Assembly: GCF_030687535.1 (NCBI RefSeq) | Contig: NZ_CP117437.1 | Location: forward strand, 124,001-188,000 | Reading direction: 5' to 3' | Origin: Pseudomonas sp. FP2335 | Lineage (GTDB): Bacteria > Pseudomonadota > Gammaproteobacteria > Pseudomonadales > Pseudomonadaceae | Length of the DNA stretch: 64,000 nt | Shown here: positions 1-9,752 of the stretch, one piece after another | Layout of the letters: the number at the start of each line of letters is the position of its first letter | How positions within the stretch are numbered: the stretch's first letter is position 1 | The notes under the pieces: generated by a model | The model's database searches: none | Told to the model about the DNA's origin: nothing | Seen by the model: only the letters and a program-made list of their open reading frames with translations | Translations under genes and position numbers: made by a program

Positions 1-2108
1 ACCATCGACTTCGTGTATTTGATGTCAGTGAAGGTATAACTGCCCAACAGCTTCAGGTTTTCGCTCACTTGCATGTGTGCTTCCAACTCAAGCCCCTGCG
101 AGCGAACAGCACCTACAGCACGATAGAAGTTCTCCTGCGGTAGTTTGGTCGCCAGATTCTCCTGATCGATGCGAAACCACGACGCGGTAAACAGGTTGTC
201 TGTACCCGGCGGCTGATACTTCAGCCCCACCTCCCACTGCGTCCCGTCAGTAGGCGCCAACGGGTTACCTGTGCTATCGGAATAGGAGTTGGGATTGAAG
301 GATTCGGAATAGCTGACGTAGGGCGCCAGGCCGTTATCAAACAGATACAACGCACCTGCACGCCCAGTCAGCTTGGTCCGTTTATCACTGATTTGCGTGC
401 CTGCCGGCCGCCCGGTCTCAGCGACTCGGTTCTCGTCGGAAGTCTCTACCCAGTCCTGGCGCAGCCCGAGGGAAAACCGCCATTTATCCATTTCGACCAA
501 GTCTTGCAGATAGACACCGGTCTGCTCCAGCCGTCGTAGGTAGCTGGTCGGGCTGTAATAGCTGATCGCCGAATTACCATAAACAGGGCTGAACGCGTCG
601 ATCGGTTGCAGCGATCCGCTAGTCCAGTCCACTACGGTTTTACGTCGCTGATAATCCGCCCCCATCAATACGGTCTGCTTGATTGCGCCGGTAAAAAACT
701 CCGCCTGTAGCATGTTGTCGATGATGAACGCATGCAGCTTCTCGTCCCCTCCGGAGTAGTAGCGGTTCAGCTCGTTGCCGGTCGGCGTGCTCCAGCCATA
801 GGCGTAGACCTGATCCAGCCGCACCTTGGAGTCCAGATAGCGAAAGTTCTGCCGCGCAGTGAAGACATCATTGAAGCGATGTTCAAATTGATAGCCAAAC
901 GACTGCTGATCACGCTTGTAGCCGTCGAGCCCAGGTTCACCTTCGAAGAAATGGCTGGAGATTCGCTGGCCGTTACGCTGATGCAACGCACCATCTGCCG
1001 GCATGCCCCCGTGATAACCCCCATCAGGGTCGTGCTGGAGGTACGCTTGGAGTACAAGCGACGTATCATCGGTGAAGTCGATGCTCACGGTCGGTGCCAG
1101 TGCAAAGCGCTTTTCTTTGGCGTGGTCAAACTGGGTGTCGGACTTATCCGTCAAACCTGTCAGTCGGTAGGCAATCCGCTTGTCGTCATCCACAGGCCCA
1201 CTGAAGTCAAACCCCATGCCTCGTTGCCCGTTGCTTCCTACAGTCGCTTGTACTTGATGATAGGGCTCGAACAACGGCTTCTTACTGGTCAGTGCCACCA
1301 GCCCGCCCGGCGAACTGCGCCCGTACAGCACCGAAGACGGGCCCTTGAGAATATCCACCCGCTCGAGGAAATACGGATCAACCTGCATCGTGCTGTAGGT
1401 GCCGCTGTCGCCCATGGACTTGAGCCCGTCCAGGTAAATGTTGTCTACCGAGCCGTCGTTGAAGCCGCGCATTGCCACGTAGTCGTACCGGTGTGTCGCC
1501 CCATAGGGGTTGGTCAATACGCCTGGTGTGTAACGCATGGCCTGGGCTACCGTCTGGGAGCCCTGGTCGTCCATCTGCTCGCGCGTGACCACCGAGACGG
1601 TTTGCGAGGTCTCGAGCAAAGCGGCGCTGGTTTTGGTCGCAATCTGGCTGTGAGTCGCGTTGTAGCCTTCCATGCTGCCCAGGGCATTACCCAGCGCAAA
1701 GCCCTTGATGTCGGTGGTTGGCAGGGTAAGTGCGCTATCTTCCGGCGTCACTTGCACTGTGAAGCTGACGTCATCCTCGGAAACCGCCTGCAACCCAGAA
1801 CCACGGAGCAAAAGATTCAGGCCGTCTCTGGCCGAATAGTCGCCGCGCAGTCCTGCCGAATGCAGGCCCTGGGTGTGCGCAGGTGTGCTGGAAAGCATGA
1901 TGCCGGCCTGTCGGGCAAACTGATTCAGCACCTCGGTCAGTGGGCCTGCGGAGATCTCATAGCGTTGATGGGGGCGTTCGGCACTCGCGTCTGCGGCCAT
2001 GGCAGTGAAGGGCAATACGTGTAGGCCCATCGCTGTCGATAGCAGCGCCACACGTACGGCTTTACTCAGCAATGAATAGGAAGAATTACAGGGAAAACGC
2101 ACAGTCAT
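1..2108 (-). CDS. TonB-dependent siderophore receptor, 3' end cut by window
   Basis: Outer-membrane receptor for a ferric siderophore, read from an ATG at 2108 leftwards and still open at base 1; about 702 residues are present and roughly 110 C-terminal barrel residues are missing. The order is a signal peptide (to about residue 41, ending TAMAADA), an STN signalling domain (about 45-120), a plug with TVSVVTREQMDDQG, then ILKGPSSVLYGRSSPGG, and a beta-barrel. The STN domain and the FecR and ECF sigma genes upstream mark it as a transducing receptor that controls its own expression. The sigma-FecR-receptor order and the plug motifs resemble the hydroxamate group (FiuA/FoxA of P. aeruginosa). 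The siderophore itself cannot be told from sequence. The start has no strong Shine-Dalgarno site, but the signal peptide supports it. Confidence 0.9.
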   Translation of the reverse strand, partial: MTVRFPCNSSYSLLSKAVRVALLSTAMGLHVLPFTAMAADASAERPHQRYEISAGPLTEVLNQFARQAGIMLSSTPAHTQGLHSAGLRGDYSARDGLNLLLRGSGLQAVSEDDVSFTVQVTPEDSALTLPTTDIKGFALGNALGSMEGYNATHSQIATKTSAALLETSQTVSVVTREQMDDQGSQTVAQAMRYTPGVLTNPYGATHRYDYVAMRGFNDGSVDNIYLDGLKSMGDSGTYSTMQVDPYFLERVDILKGPSSVLYGRSSPGGLVALTSKKPLFEPYHQVQATVGSNGQRGMGFDFSGPVDDDKRIAYRLTGLTDKSDTQFDHAKEKRFALAPTVSIDFTDDTSLVLQAYLQHDPDGGYHGGMPADGALHQRNGQRISSHFFEGEPGLDGYKRDQQSFGYQFEHRFNDVFTARQNFRYLDSKVRLDQVYAYGWSTPTGNELNRYYSGGDEKLHAFIIDNMLQAEFFTGAIKQTVLMGADYQRRKTVVDWTSGSLQPIDAFSPVYGNSAISYYSPTSYLRRLEQTGVYLQDLVEMDKWRFSLGLRQDWVETSDENRVAETGRPAGTQISDKRTKLTGRAGALYLFDNGLAPYVSYSESFNPNSYSDSTGNPLAPTDGTQWEVGLKYQPPGTDNLFTASWFRIDQENLATKLPQENFYRAVGAVRSQGLELEAHMQVSENLKLLGSYTFTDIKYTKSM

Positions 2109-2201
2109 GGTCAAGATCCGTAGAGGCCGTTGAGGGCAGATTGAAAGGCTTACTGTCTAAGCCGGACTCACGGAAAAAAGCCGCCAAAAAAACCTTGAAG
2201 T

Positions 2202-3185
2202 TCAGGCTGATCGATCCAGGCTCACCCACCAGCGGGTGCGGTAGCGCAATTGAACCGGCAGCGTTTGCGGCAGGATCGCCAACAATTTATCGGTGTCCTC
2301 TAAACGGAAAACGCCCGATAGCCGCAAATCGGCGATGTCTGCCGAGCAACCCAGGTAGCCATGACGATAACGCCCGACTTCTGCCAGGAAAGCGTCGAGG
2401 CGCATGCTGCGTGTCACGATAAGTCCATCGGCCCAGGCGCCAATGTCCATGTCCAAAGGCGCGGCGGGGATAGCTTCGGTCTGACGCACGAGGTAGCTTT
2501 CTCCTGCGTGCACCTGGGTCGACAGCCCTTTTGCCCCATGTGGTGAATGAATGACCACATTGCCGCTGACCACGCTCAACCGCGTGCAGGCACTGTCCTG
2601 TCGAACGGCGAAGCGGCCGTCGATGCCTTCGAACAAGCCATGCCGCGTTTGCACCAGCAAAGGCGTCGACCGAACTGCGCCGCACGTCACCAGGGCCTCC
2701 CCACGTACCAGCGTGATCAATCGCTGCTGCGGGTTGAAATGCAGGTCCACGGCGCTGTCGGTATTGAGTTGCAAGCGAGTCCCGTCGGGCAATTGCACGC
2801 TACGGCGTTCGCCGGTGGCAGTCGCGAGGTCGCAGGTCCAGCGTTGCCAGCCCGTCAGATCCCGGCTTACCCACGCCGCCGTACCCACCAGCAGCACGCC
2901 AGACAACACCTTCAGCGCCTGCCGTCGGCCCAAGCCCTGTGCGCTGTTTTCCAGCGCCGCATGCGCCCCTGGAATCGCCGCCAGTTGGCCACTCAATTCC
3001 TGCTGCAACGCCTGCACCCGCTGCCAGGCCAACTCATGGTCGCCGTGGGCCTCACGCCAGTCTGCACATTGCGCGCGCAGCTTTGGATTGGCGCGGTTGT
3101 TGCGCAAGCGCAGCGACCAGTTGATGGCTTGCTTGACCGCCTCGGGACTGGGGCTTGGGCGCACCGCGTTGTTCATCGGCGTCAT
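2202..3185 (-). CDS. FecR-family anti-sigma / transmembrane regulator
   Basis: Inner-membrane regulator that binds the ECF sigma factor in the cytoplasm and the receptor signalling domain in the periplasm. The 327 residues show an N-terminal DUF4880-type helical region (about 15-65), a transmembrane segment (about 90-107) preceded by an RR pair (GRRQALKVL), a FecR domain beginning near residue 122 (TGERRSVQLPDGTRLQLNTD), and a C-terminal STN-binding region. E. coli FecR is known to use the Tat pathway; the RR before the helix fits that, but this is inference. The ATG overlaps the sigma-factor stop by 4 nt, so the two are translationally coupled. It would control the receptor gene 93 bp downstream. 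Confidence 0.92.
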   Translation of the reverse strand: MTPMNNAVRPSPSPEAVKQAINWSLRLRNNRANPKLRAQCADWREAHGDHELAWQRVQALQQELSGQLAAIPGAHAALENSAQGLGRRQALKVLSGVLLVGTAAWVSRDLTGWQRWTCDLATATGERRSVQLPDGTRLQLNTDSAVDLHFNPQQRLITLVRGEALVTCGAVRSTPLLVQTRHGLFEGIDGRFAVRQDSACTRLSVVSGNVVIHSPHGAKGLSTQVHAGESYLVRQTEAIPAAPLDMDIGAWADGLIVTRSMRLDAFLAEVGRYRHGYLGCSADIADLRLSGVFRLEDTDKLLAILPQTLPVQLRYRTRWWVSLDRSA

Positions 3186-3697
3186 GTTTCATACCGCAGC
3201 ACATAGCAGTGGTACAGCGCCTGCGCAACGTAACGCTCGACGGACCGCAGCGACACGCCCATCTGCTGCGCGATCTGCTTGTAAGTCAGTCCATCGCACT
3301 GCGCCAGCAGAAATGCCTTGCGTACCTTTGGCTTCAGTCCTTCAAGCAGTCGAGCAACTTCTTCCAACAACTCCAGCACCAGCGCACGGGCTTCAGCGCT
3401 GGGCGCTAATCCCTCGGGCAGATGGGCGATGGACTCAAGGTAAGCCCGTTCGATTTCTTCGCGGCGCCAGTGATCAATCACCAGGCCGCGGGCGATGGTG
3501 CGTAAAAACGCACGCGGCGTCTTGAGTTCAAAACGCTCGGTCTTCTGCAGCAGACGCACAAAGGTGTCCTGCGCCAGGTCGGCAGCATCCGCGGCATTGC
3601 CCAAACGCCCGCGCAGCCAGGTGTTCAGCCAGTTGTGATGGGTGCGGTAAAGCGTCTGCACGACACTTTCACACGGGATGTACTCGGAGGATGCCAT
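3182..3697 (-). CDS. FecI-type ECF sigma factor
   Basis: RNA polymerase sigma factor of the iron-starvation ECF group, 171 residues. Region 2 carries AADLAQDTFVRLLQK and a region with RTIARGLVIDHWRR; region 4 carries YKQIAQQMGVSLRSVERYV, the helix-turn-helix that reads the -35 element. It lacks any fused anti-sigma domain, as usual for FecI. It is the first gene of a leftward sigma-FecR-receptor set and has a Fur-box-like site 24 bp before its ATG. The expected role is to transcribe the adjacent receptor gene when the cognate siderophore is bound and iron is low. Confidence 0.93.
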   Translation of the reverse strand: MASSEYIPCESVVQTLYRTHHNWLNTWLRGRLGNAADAADLAQDTFVRLLQKTERFELKTPRAFLRTIARGLVIDHWRREEIERAYLESIAHLPEGLAPSAEARALVLELLEEVARLLEGLKPKVRKAFLLAQCDGLTYKQIAQQMGVSLRSVERYVAQALYHCYVLRYET

Positions 3698-3720
3698 TCA
3701 CACGGGCTCGGCCAAACGTT

Positions 3721-3739
3721 ACAAATGATAATTAGTCGC
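3721..3739 (-). promoter_or_regulatory. candidate Fur box upstream of ECF sigma gene
   Basis: The plus-strand bases acaaatgataattagtcgc match the 19-bp Fur consensus (GATAATGATAATCATTATC) at 12 positions by hand, including the core AATGATAAT. It lies just upstream of the leftward sigma-factor gene, where repression by Fe-Fur would be expected. Confidence 0.6.
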
Positions 3740-3977
3740 ATTGTTTGGGAGGCTGAAAAAATTTGCAACTCTGATCCCTGTACGGCAACCGCCTGTCGGT
3801 TTCCTACATAAAATGAGGAAACACCTTACAGCGGCCTAAGTTTTACCCTGATTTGGCCGAAAGCCTGATGAGCCATGCGTGCACCGAAATAGAGCGGCTA
3901 CAAAGACGATCTATGCCGCAACATGGAATGCTCCACTCGGCACGCTAACCCCCCTTTGGCAAAAAGAAGTCGATGAA

Positions 3978-5858
3978 ATGAATCTCAAGTTCAGTCATAA
4001 AATTCTGTTGGCCGCGTCAGGCGTCGTGGTTTTAGCGTTCGCGTTATTCACGCTCTACAACGACTACCTGCAGCGCAGCACCATCAAGCAAAACCTGGAG
4101 TCGTCTATCCAGCAATCCGGTGAACTCACGGCCAGCAGCGTGCAAAACTGGCTCAGCGGGCGAATTCTGGTGCTAGAAAACCTTACGCAAAACATCGCGC
4201 ACCAAGGCGCGGGGGCTGACCTTCCGGGCCTGGTCGATCAACCGGCCTTCACCTCGAACTTCCAGTTCACCTACGTCGGCCAAACCAACGGCGTATTCAC
4301 CCAGCGCCCTGATGCCAAGATGCCCGACGACTACGACCCGCGTCAGCGCCCTTGGTACAAGCAGGCTGTAGCCGCCGGTAAACCCATGCTCACGCCGCCG
4401 TATATGGCCGCCGTGGGTGGGCAGATCGTGACCATCGCCATGCCGGTGAAAAAGAACGGTGAATTGCTCGGTGTGGTTGGCGGCGACTTGAGCCTGCAAA
4501 CCCTGGTGAAGATCATCAACTCGGTGGATTTCGGCGGCATCGGCCACGCATTCCTGGTCAGCGGTGACGGTCAGGTGATCGTCAGCCCGGACCAGGACCA
4601 GGTGATGAAAAACCTCAAGGACATCTACCCGGGCGCCCAACTGCGCATCGAGAAGCTCAACCAGGACGTGGTGCTCAACGGTCAGGATCGCATCCTGTCG
4701 TTCACCCCGATCAGCGGCTTGCCTGGCGCTGACTGGTACATCGGTCTGTCGATCGACAAAGACAAGGCCTACGCACCTCTGGGCAAATTCCGCACCTCCG
4801 CGTTGATTGCGATGCTGATTGCCGTAGTGGCGATTGCCGTGCTCTTGAGCCTGTTGATCCAAGTGTTGCTGCGACCCCTGACCACCATGGGCGTTGCCAT
4901 GCAGGACATCGCCCAGGGCGAGGGCGACCTGACCCGCCGCCTGGCCGTGACCAGCAAAGACGAGTTTGGCGAGGTCGGCAGTGCGTTCAACCAGTTCGTC
5001 GAACGTATCCACGCGTCCATCTCCGAAGTGTCATCGGCGACGCGCCAGGTACATGACTTGTCCCAGCGCGTGATGGCCTCGTCCAACGCGTCGATCATCG
5101 GTTCCGACGAGCAAAGCGCCCGCACCAACAGCGTGGCGGCGGCGATCAACGAACTGGGGGCCGCCACCCAGGAAATCGCGCGCAACGCCGCCGATGCTTC
5201 GCAGCATGCCAGCGGTGCCAGTGAACAGGCCGACGATGGACGCAAAGTGGTGGAGCAAACCATCCTGGCGATGTCGGAACTCTCGCAAAAGATCAGCCTG
5301 TCCTGCACGCAGATCGAAACCCTGAATGCGAGCACCGACAACATTGGCCACATTCTCGATGTGATCAAAGGCATCTCCCAGCAGACCAACCTGCTCGCGC
5401 TCAACGCCGCAATCGAAGCCGCCCGTGCCGGTGAAGCCGGGCGTGGGTTTGCCGTGGTTGCCGACGAGGTGCGTAACCTCGCGCACCGTACCCAGGAGTC
5501 GGCCGAAGAGATCCACAAGATGATCACCTCGCTGCAAGTGGGCTCGCGTGAAGCGGTGACCACCATGAACGCCAGCCAGATTTCCAGCGAAGAAAGCGTC
5601 GAAGTGGCCAACCAGGCCGGTGAGCGCCTGGTCAGCGTGACGCAGCGGATTGTCGAGATCGACGGCATGAACCAATCGGTCGCAGCTGCCACCGAGGAGC
5701 AGACCGCCGTAGTGGAAACCCTCAACGTCGACATCAACCAGATCAACCTGCTGAACCAGCAAGGCGTCAGCAATCTCAACGAAACGTTGAAGGATTGCGA
5801 CGCGTTGTCCCAGCAGGCCAGTCGCTTGAAGCAACTGGTCGATAGCTTCAAGATCTGA
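3978..5858 (+). CDS. methyl-accepting chemotaxis protein, PctA-like dCache_1
   Basis: Chemoreceptor of 626 residues. Helix 1 is at about 8-28, a periplasmic dCache_1 sensor at about 30-275, helix 2 at about 276-298, a HAMP domain follows, and then a long cytoplasmic coiled coil with the conserved tip ([19 protein letters not shown]). It closely resembles the PctA/PctB/PctC amino-acid receptors of P. aeruginosa, including Y119, R124, W126, Y127 and D170 of the amino-acid pocket. However, the Asp expected at position 144 (PYxD) is Ala (PYMAA), so the ligand may not be a standard amino acid. An upstream in-frame ATG at 3879 would add 33 residues without signal character; the ATG at 3978 starts directly before the first helix. 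Confidence 0.93.
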   Translation: MNLKFSHKILLAASGVVVLAFALFTLYNDYLQRSTIKQNLESSIQQSGELTASSVQNWLSGRILVLENLTQNIAHQGAGADLPGLVDQPAFTSNFQFTYVGQTNGVFTQRPDAKMPDDYDPRQRPWYKQAVAAGKPMLTPPYMAAVGGQIVTIAMPVKKNGELLGVVGGDLSLQTLVKIINSVDFGGIGHAFLVSGDGQVIVSPDQDQVMKNLKDIYPGAQLRIEKLNQDVVLNGQDRILSFTPISGLPGADWYIGLSIDKDKAYAPLGKFRTSALIAMLIAVVAIAVLLSLLIQVLLRPLTTMGVAMQDIAQGEGDLTRRLAVTSKDEFGEVGSAFNQFVERIHASISEVSSATRQVHDLSQRVMASSNASIIGSDEQSARTNSVAAAINELGAATQEIARNAADASQHASGASEQADDGRKVVEQTILAMSELSQKISLSCTQIETLNASTDNIGHILDVIKGISQQTNLLALNAAIEAARAGEAGRGFAVVADEVRNLAHRTQESAEEIHKMITSLQVGSREAVTTMNASQISSEESVEVANQAGERLVSVTQRIVEIDGMNQSVAAATEEQTAVVETLNVDINQINLLNQQGVSNLNETLKDCDALSQQASRLKQLVDSFKI

Positions 5859-5866
5859 CGATGTGC

Positions 5867-5892
5867 GCAGGAGCGAGTGTTCTCGCTCCTGC
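5867..5892. terminator. bidirectional hairpin between convergent genes
   Basis: Perfect 11-bp inverted repeat (GCAGGAGCGAG / CTCGCTCCTGC) with the loop TGTT, placed between the stop codons of the rightward chemoreceptor and the leftward pvfD gene. There is no clear T-run, but the position fits a shared terminator. Confidence 0.65.
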
Positions 5893-5895
5893 CGC

Positions 5896-6354
5896 TCAGT
5901 CGAGCATCCGCCGTACGTTCTCCAGGGCGCTGTCGGCAAACGTCTGCACAAACTGCTCAAACCCCGCCTGCGCCGCATCTACCGGCTCGGCAACAATGGT
6001 CCAGGTCGCCCTGGCACATCGCTCGCCCAGTGTTTCCACACGCATTGACGCCCACAGCCTGGCGATTCCCAACGTGTTGTAGAGGGCGGTCCAGGTCATG
6101 TACATGGCGTCGTCGTCACGGCTGTTGAGTTGCTCGACGACGCAGTGCCCATCGCGGAAAAATTTCGTACGCAATGCGCCGATGCCCTCTCCGGTCATCG
6201 TAATGTGCGAGAGGGCAGGAATGAACTTATCGAAGCCTGCGAACTGACCTACCAAGCCCCACAGCCGGGTGGCTTCGCAGGCGACTACCACCGAGGCTAC
6301 CTGCGGTGCGCTGTCGGGGTTGCGGATCAATGTATCGGGTTGCAGCGGTTTCAT
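5896..6354 (-). CDS. pvfD: SRPBCC (polyketide cyclase/dehydrase-like) protein, MgoD/PvfD
   Basis: Cytoplasmic protein of 152 residues from the ATG at 6354, which has AGGA about 8 nt upstream; an in-frame start at 6408 lies inside the preceding NRPS gene and is less likely. The pattern of a central hydrophobic-cavity fold (VACEATRLWGLVGQFAGFDK, then GxGALRTKFF) fits the SRPBCC/START-like superfamily. It is the last gene of a four-gene operon whose order matches pvfABCD of P. entomophila and mgoBCAD of P. syringae, where the fourth gene is a polyketide cyclase-like protein. Its exact step in making the diazeniumdiolate signal is not evident here. Confidence 0.82.
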   Translation of the reverse strand: MKPLQPDTLIRNPDSAPQVASVVVACEATRLWGLVGQFAGFDKFIPALSHITMTGEGIGALRTKFFRDGHCVVEQLNSRDDDAMYMTWTALYNTLGIARLWASMRVETLGERCARATWTIVAEPVDAAQAGFEQFVQTFADSALENVRRMLD

Positions 6355-6374
6355 GGGGGATGTCCTGGTAGGGT

Positions 6375-9300
6375 TCAGAGAAAGCCGATGGCCTTGAGGT
6401 AGTCGCAACCCTTGCGCAACAACGCCGGGCTTTTTTCGGGGTACTGCGCGTGCATGGCCTGCACCCCCCGCCGCGCGTTGTCGTGATGGATCATCGAGGT
6501 GTCGCCGATGTCTTCCCCCAGGCCTTCCAGGTAAAAACCCAACACACCGAACAACGCGTTGTCGGCGCTGACGGTGTGCAGCGCGTGCTGCCAGCAGGCC
6601 ACGCTGACACGCTCGAACCGGAAGCCGGCGAGGCTGAAGGCATCGAGATAGTGGTCCCAGCTCAGGGGCTGCGGGTTATGCAGGTTGAACACGTTTCGCC
6701 CGCACTCAAATCGGCCGCAGTGGAACGCGAGAAAACGCGCGAAAAAATCCACCGGCATCAAGTCGTAGTTCACCGCCAGGCGCGGCAGCAAACCCAATTG
6801 CAGCGAGCCCTTGAGCATCAACATCAGGCGGTTCTTCTGGGGTTGGCACACCCCGTTGCGACTGTTGAAACTGATGTTTCCCGGGCGATGAATATTCACC
6901 CAGGCGCCTTGCGCCACCGCGCGGCCGATCAGGCGCTCGGCAACCCATTTGGACAGGTTGTAACCGTTCTTGATGTACAGCGGCAGGCTGCTCGCGGCGG
7001 GCGCTTCGAGGATGTGTCCTGCGGCGTCCATAGCGCTGCATGCCGACAGCGTCGAGATGAAATTGCACACCTTCTTGCTCCCGGTTTCACACAGGCGCAG
7101 GCATTCCAGCACGGGTTCGACGTTATCCCCGGCCAGTGCGCCGTAGTCCAGCACATGGTTGACCTGCGCGGCGTTGTGTACCAGTGCACCAAAGCCCCTG
7201 GCGAGCTCGTTGTACACCGCGTCGTCCAGGCCTAATCGCGGCTGGCTGATGTCGGCGGGGTATACCCGCACCCGGCTCAGGTCGAGGTGTTCCAAGCGGT
7301 ATTCGCAAAGGGCCTGGTTGAAGCGTTGCAGGGCCGAATGCCCCGGCAGTTCGCGCACCAGGCACGCCACCTGCGTGGCACCACCGGCCAGCAACGCCTC
7401 GACGATATGCACGCCGATAAAACTGTTGGCGCCCGTAACGATGACCTTGCGGCAGTCGCCCGCACGGTCCTCGGCCAGCATCCGCACCGACACACTCCGT
7501 TGCGCATCGCGCACGGCCTGGCCGGACGGTGCGCAGGGCAACACGTCATCTGCCATCAGCAACGCGAGCGTGCGAATCGTCGGCACTTCGAAGAAACGGT
7601 TCAATGCCAGGCTGCGCCCAAACCGCTCGCGGATGCGCAGCAACAACGTCGAGAGCAGAATCGAATGGCCGCCGAGGTTGAAGAAGCTGTCGTCGATCGA
7701 CAACTGCGCCACGGGCACTTGCAACAGTTCGCTCCACAGATCTGCCAGCTGCGTTTGTAGAGGTGTTTGCGCGGGTTGGTCCGAGCCGATCGACGTGGCT
7801 TGAACCGGCAAGCCCAGTAACGCCTGGCGGTCGACCTTACCGTTGCTGGCGTACGGCAGGCTTGGCAACTGCGTCCACACGTCCGGTTGCAGATAATCCG
7901 GCAGCCACTGCCGTGCGTGCTGTTTGAGTGCGCACAGTGTGGCACCGGGTTCCGGCCGGGCGACAACGCCACGGATTCTCTGCTCGGCATCCACCACCAC
8001 CGCCACCTGGCGGTACAACCGGCTGTCGCGCAGGCATTGCTCCACCTCCTGCGGTTCGACCCGGAAGCCGCGGATCTTCACCTGCCCGTCGCGTCGGCCA
8101 CCGAGGACGATACCGTCAGCGGTCCACTGCGCCAGGTCTCCACTGCGATACGCCCGCACAGCCTGGCCGTCGGGCAGCGCCAGGGTCACGAAAGGGTTAT
8201 CGCTCGATTGCGCGGCATCCACATACCCCAGGCTTACCCCAGGACCGACGATGTACAACTCGCCCATCACCTGTTCGTCCACCGGTTGCAGGTCGTCGTC
8301 GAGGATCAGTACCTGGCTGTTGGCAATGGGACAGCCCACGTTGCAATTGCTGTCCCCCGCTTGCAGCCGCCGATGGGTGACCAGCACCGTGGCTTCGGTG
8401 GGGCCGTAGAGGTTGTGCAATTGGCACTGGCCAGCCAACCGCTCGATCACGTGGGGCTCGCAGACTTCACCGCCGGTCAGCAGGTGTTGCAGGCCCAGGG
8501 GCAGATCGGGCGGCAGGAGGCTGAGCACCGCCGGCGGTAGGAACCCATGGCTGACGCGTTGCTCGCGGATCAGTGCGACCAACTGATGGGGATCCAGCCG
8601 TTGCGCCTCGTTGGGCACGATCAACTGCGCGCCGGCGATCAGGCTGGGGAAAATATCCATCAGCGAAGCGTCGAACCCCAGTGAGGCGAACTGCAGCACG
8701 CGGCTCTCTTCACCCAGTGCCATGCGAGTGGTGAACCATGTTGTGAAATGTGCGAGGTTGCCTTGGCTGAGCAATACGCCCTTGGGGCGGCCGCTGGTGC
8801 CTGAGGTGAACAGCACCATGCAGGGCGCATCCAGGTTGGGGCGCTGCAGCAGCAACGATTGCGTGGTGTCGATGCCCGCGTCGCCGGCGCGGCTCACATC
8901 CAGCGCAACGAATTGCCCGCGCAGCGGGTGTCGGCCGTCGTCGAGCAACACCTTGGCCCCAGCGCTTTCCAGCAGGGCCTGCTGGCGCTGTGGCGGATGC
9001 TCCGGTGCCAGCGGCAGGTACACTGCGCCACAGCCCAGCAGCGCAAGCAGGCTCCCATAGAGCGCTGCGGATTTCTCCAGGCACACGCCGACCACTGCCG
9101 GTACTTCGAGATCGGCCAGCAGTGGCCTCAACTGCTGCTGGATCGCCAATGCCTGACGGTGCAATTGCCGATAAGTCAGCACCTCGCCCGCGATATTCAG
9201 GGCCGGCCGCCCGGCGAAGGTCCGCAGGCTGACCTGCAACCGTTCGATCATCGGCACCTGGGCGGCTTGCCGCAGCGTTGGGTCAGCGGTGCGATTGAAC

Positions 9301-9752
9301 CTGTGCATGAATGCCAGCGCGTCCAGGCCTTGCAAGCCCTGTTCCGGCCAACGGTTGGCGCAGGTTGGCTGGGCAAGGTACCCAGGGTCGCGGGCAAGAC
9401 CGCTGACGTGCAGGGCAACCCATTGCGCCAGCGTGTCCGTCGCCTGTCGATGCAAGCGCTGGCCGTTACCACTGGGCTCTTCGGGCACGTCCTGGGTCGC
9501 CAGCAACCGCTGTTCACGGTCATAGCTGCGCAGTTGCAGGGCGGGCAGGCCGGATTCGTTCAGCGGGCCAACGCCCAGGCGCAGGCTTAGCCGCGGCGCG
9601 TGCGCCAGGTGTGTCGGCAGCGGTTGGCTGCCGTCTTCGATCACCAGATCGGCCAACTCATGCCCAGGCCCATGACCGTACTGCTCGACCCATTGCCTCA
9701 CGGCCTCCAGCGCTTTGCTGACACCGACCCAGCCAATCATCAGGCGTCTCAT
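6375..9752 (-). CDS. pvfC: NRPS-like adenylation/carrier/thioester-reductase, MgoA/PvfC
   Basis: Single-module synthetase of 1125 residues. An N-terminal part of about 165 residues matches nothing I recognise. It is followed by an adenylation domain (about 165-650, with LFTSGTSGRPKG and YGPTEATV), a carrier domain with the phosphopantetheine site FFNLGGHSILL, and a C-terminal NAD(P)H thioester reductase (VTGANSFIG; YNLSK as the Y-x3-K pair). No condensation domain is visible. By hand alignment to GrsA the specificity residues read D-A-M-F-L-G-L-V-L-K, which resembles leucine/branched-chain codes. This fits a family that activates Leu or Val and releases it reductively on the way to leudiazen or valdiazen. 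The ATG overlaps the upstream stop by 4 nt (ATGA). Confidence 0.92.
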   Translation of the reverse strand: MRRLMIGWVGVSKALEAVRQWVEQYGHGPGHELADLVIEDGSQPLPTHLAHAPRLSLRLGVGPLNESGLPALQLRSYDREQRLLATQDVPEEPSGNGQRLHRQATDTLAQWVALHVSGLARDPGYLAQPTCANRWPEQGLQGLDALAFMHRFNRTADPTLRQAAQVPMIERLQVSLRTFAGRPALNIAGEVLTYRQLHRQALAIQQQLRPLLADLEVPAVVGVCLEKSAALYGSLLALLGCGAVYLPLAPEHPPQRQQALLESAGAKVLLDDGRHPLRGQFVALDVSRAGDAGIDTTQSLLLQRPNLDAPCMVLFTSGTSGRPKGVLLSQGNLAHFTTWFTTRMALGEESRVLQFASLGFDASLMDIFPSLIAGAQLIVPNEAQRLDPHQLVALIREQRVSHGFLPPAVLSLLPPDLPLGLQHLLTGGEVCEPHVIERLAGQCQLHNLYGPTEATVLVTHRRLQAGDSNCNVGCPIANSQVLILDDDLQPVDEQVMGELYIVGPGVSLGYVDAAQSSDNPFVTLALPDGQAVRAYRSGDLAQWTADGIVLGGRRDGQVKIRGFRVEPQEVEQCLRDSRLYRQVAVVVDAEQRIRGVVARPEPGATLCALKQHARQWLPDYLQPDVWTQLPSLPYASNGKVDRQALLGLPVQATSIGSDQPAQTPLQTQLADLWSELLQVPVAQLSIDDSFFNLGGHSILLSTLLLRIRERFGRSLALNRFFEVPTIRTLALLMADDVLPCAPSGQAVRDAQRSVSVRMLAEDRAGDCRKVIVTGANSFIGVHIVEALLAGGATQVACLVRELPGHSALQRFNQALCEYRLEHLDLSRVRVYPADISQPRLGLDDAVYNELARGFGALVHNAAQVNHVLDYGALAGDNVEPVLECLRLCETGSKKVCNFISTLSACSAMDAAGHILEAPAASSLPLYIKNGYNLSKWVAERLIGRAVAQGAWVNIHRPGNISFNSRNGVCQPQKNRLMLMLKGSLQLGLLPRLAVNYDLMPVDFFARFLAFHCGRFECGRNVFNLHNPQPLSWDHYLDAFSLAGFRFERVSVACWQHALHTVSADNALFGVLGFYLEGLGEDIGDTSMIHHDNARRGVQAMHAQYPEKSPALLRKGCDYLKAIGFL

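Noticed and set aside
732..2024. 430-residue plus-strand frame
   Set aside because: It lies entirely opposite the TonB-receptor gene, whose plug and STN motifs are clear on the minus strand.
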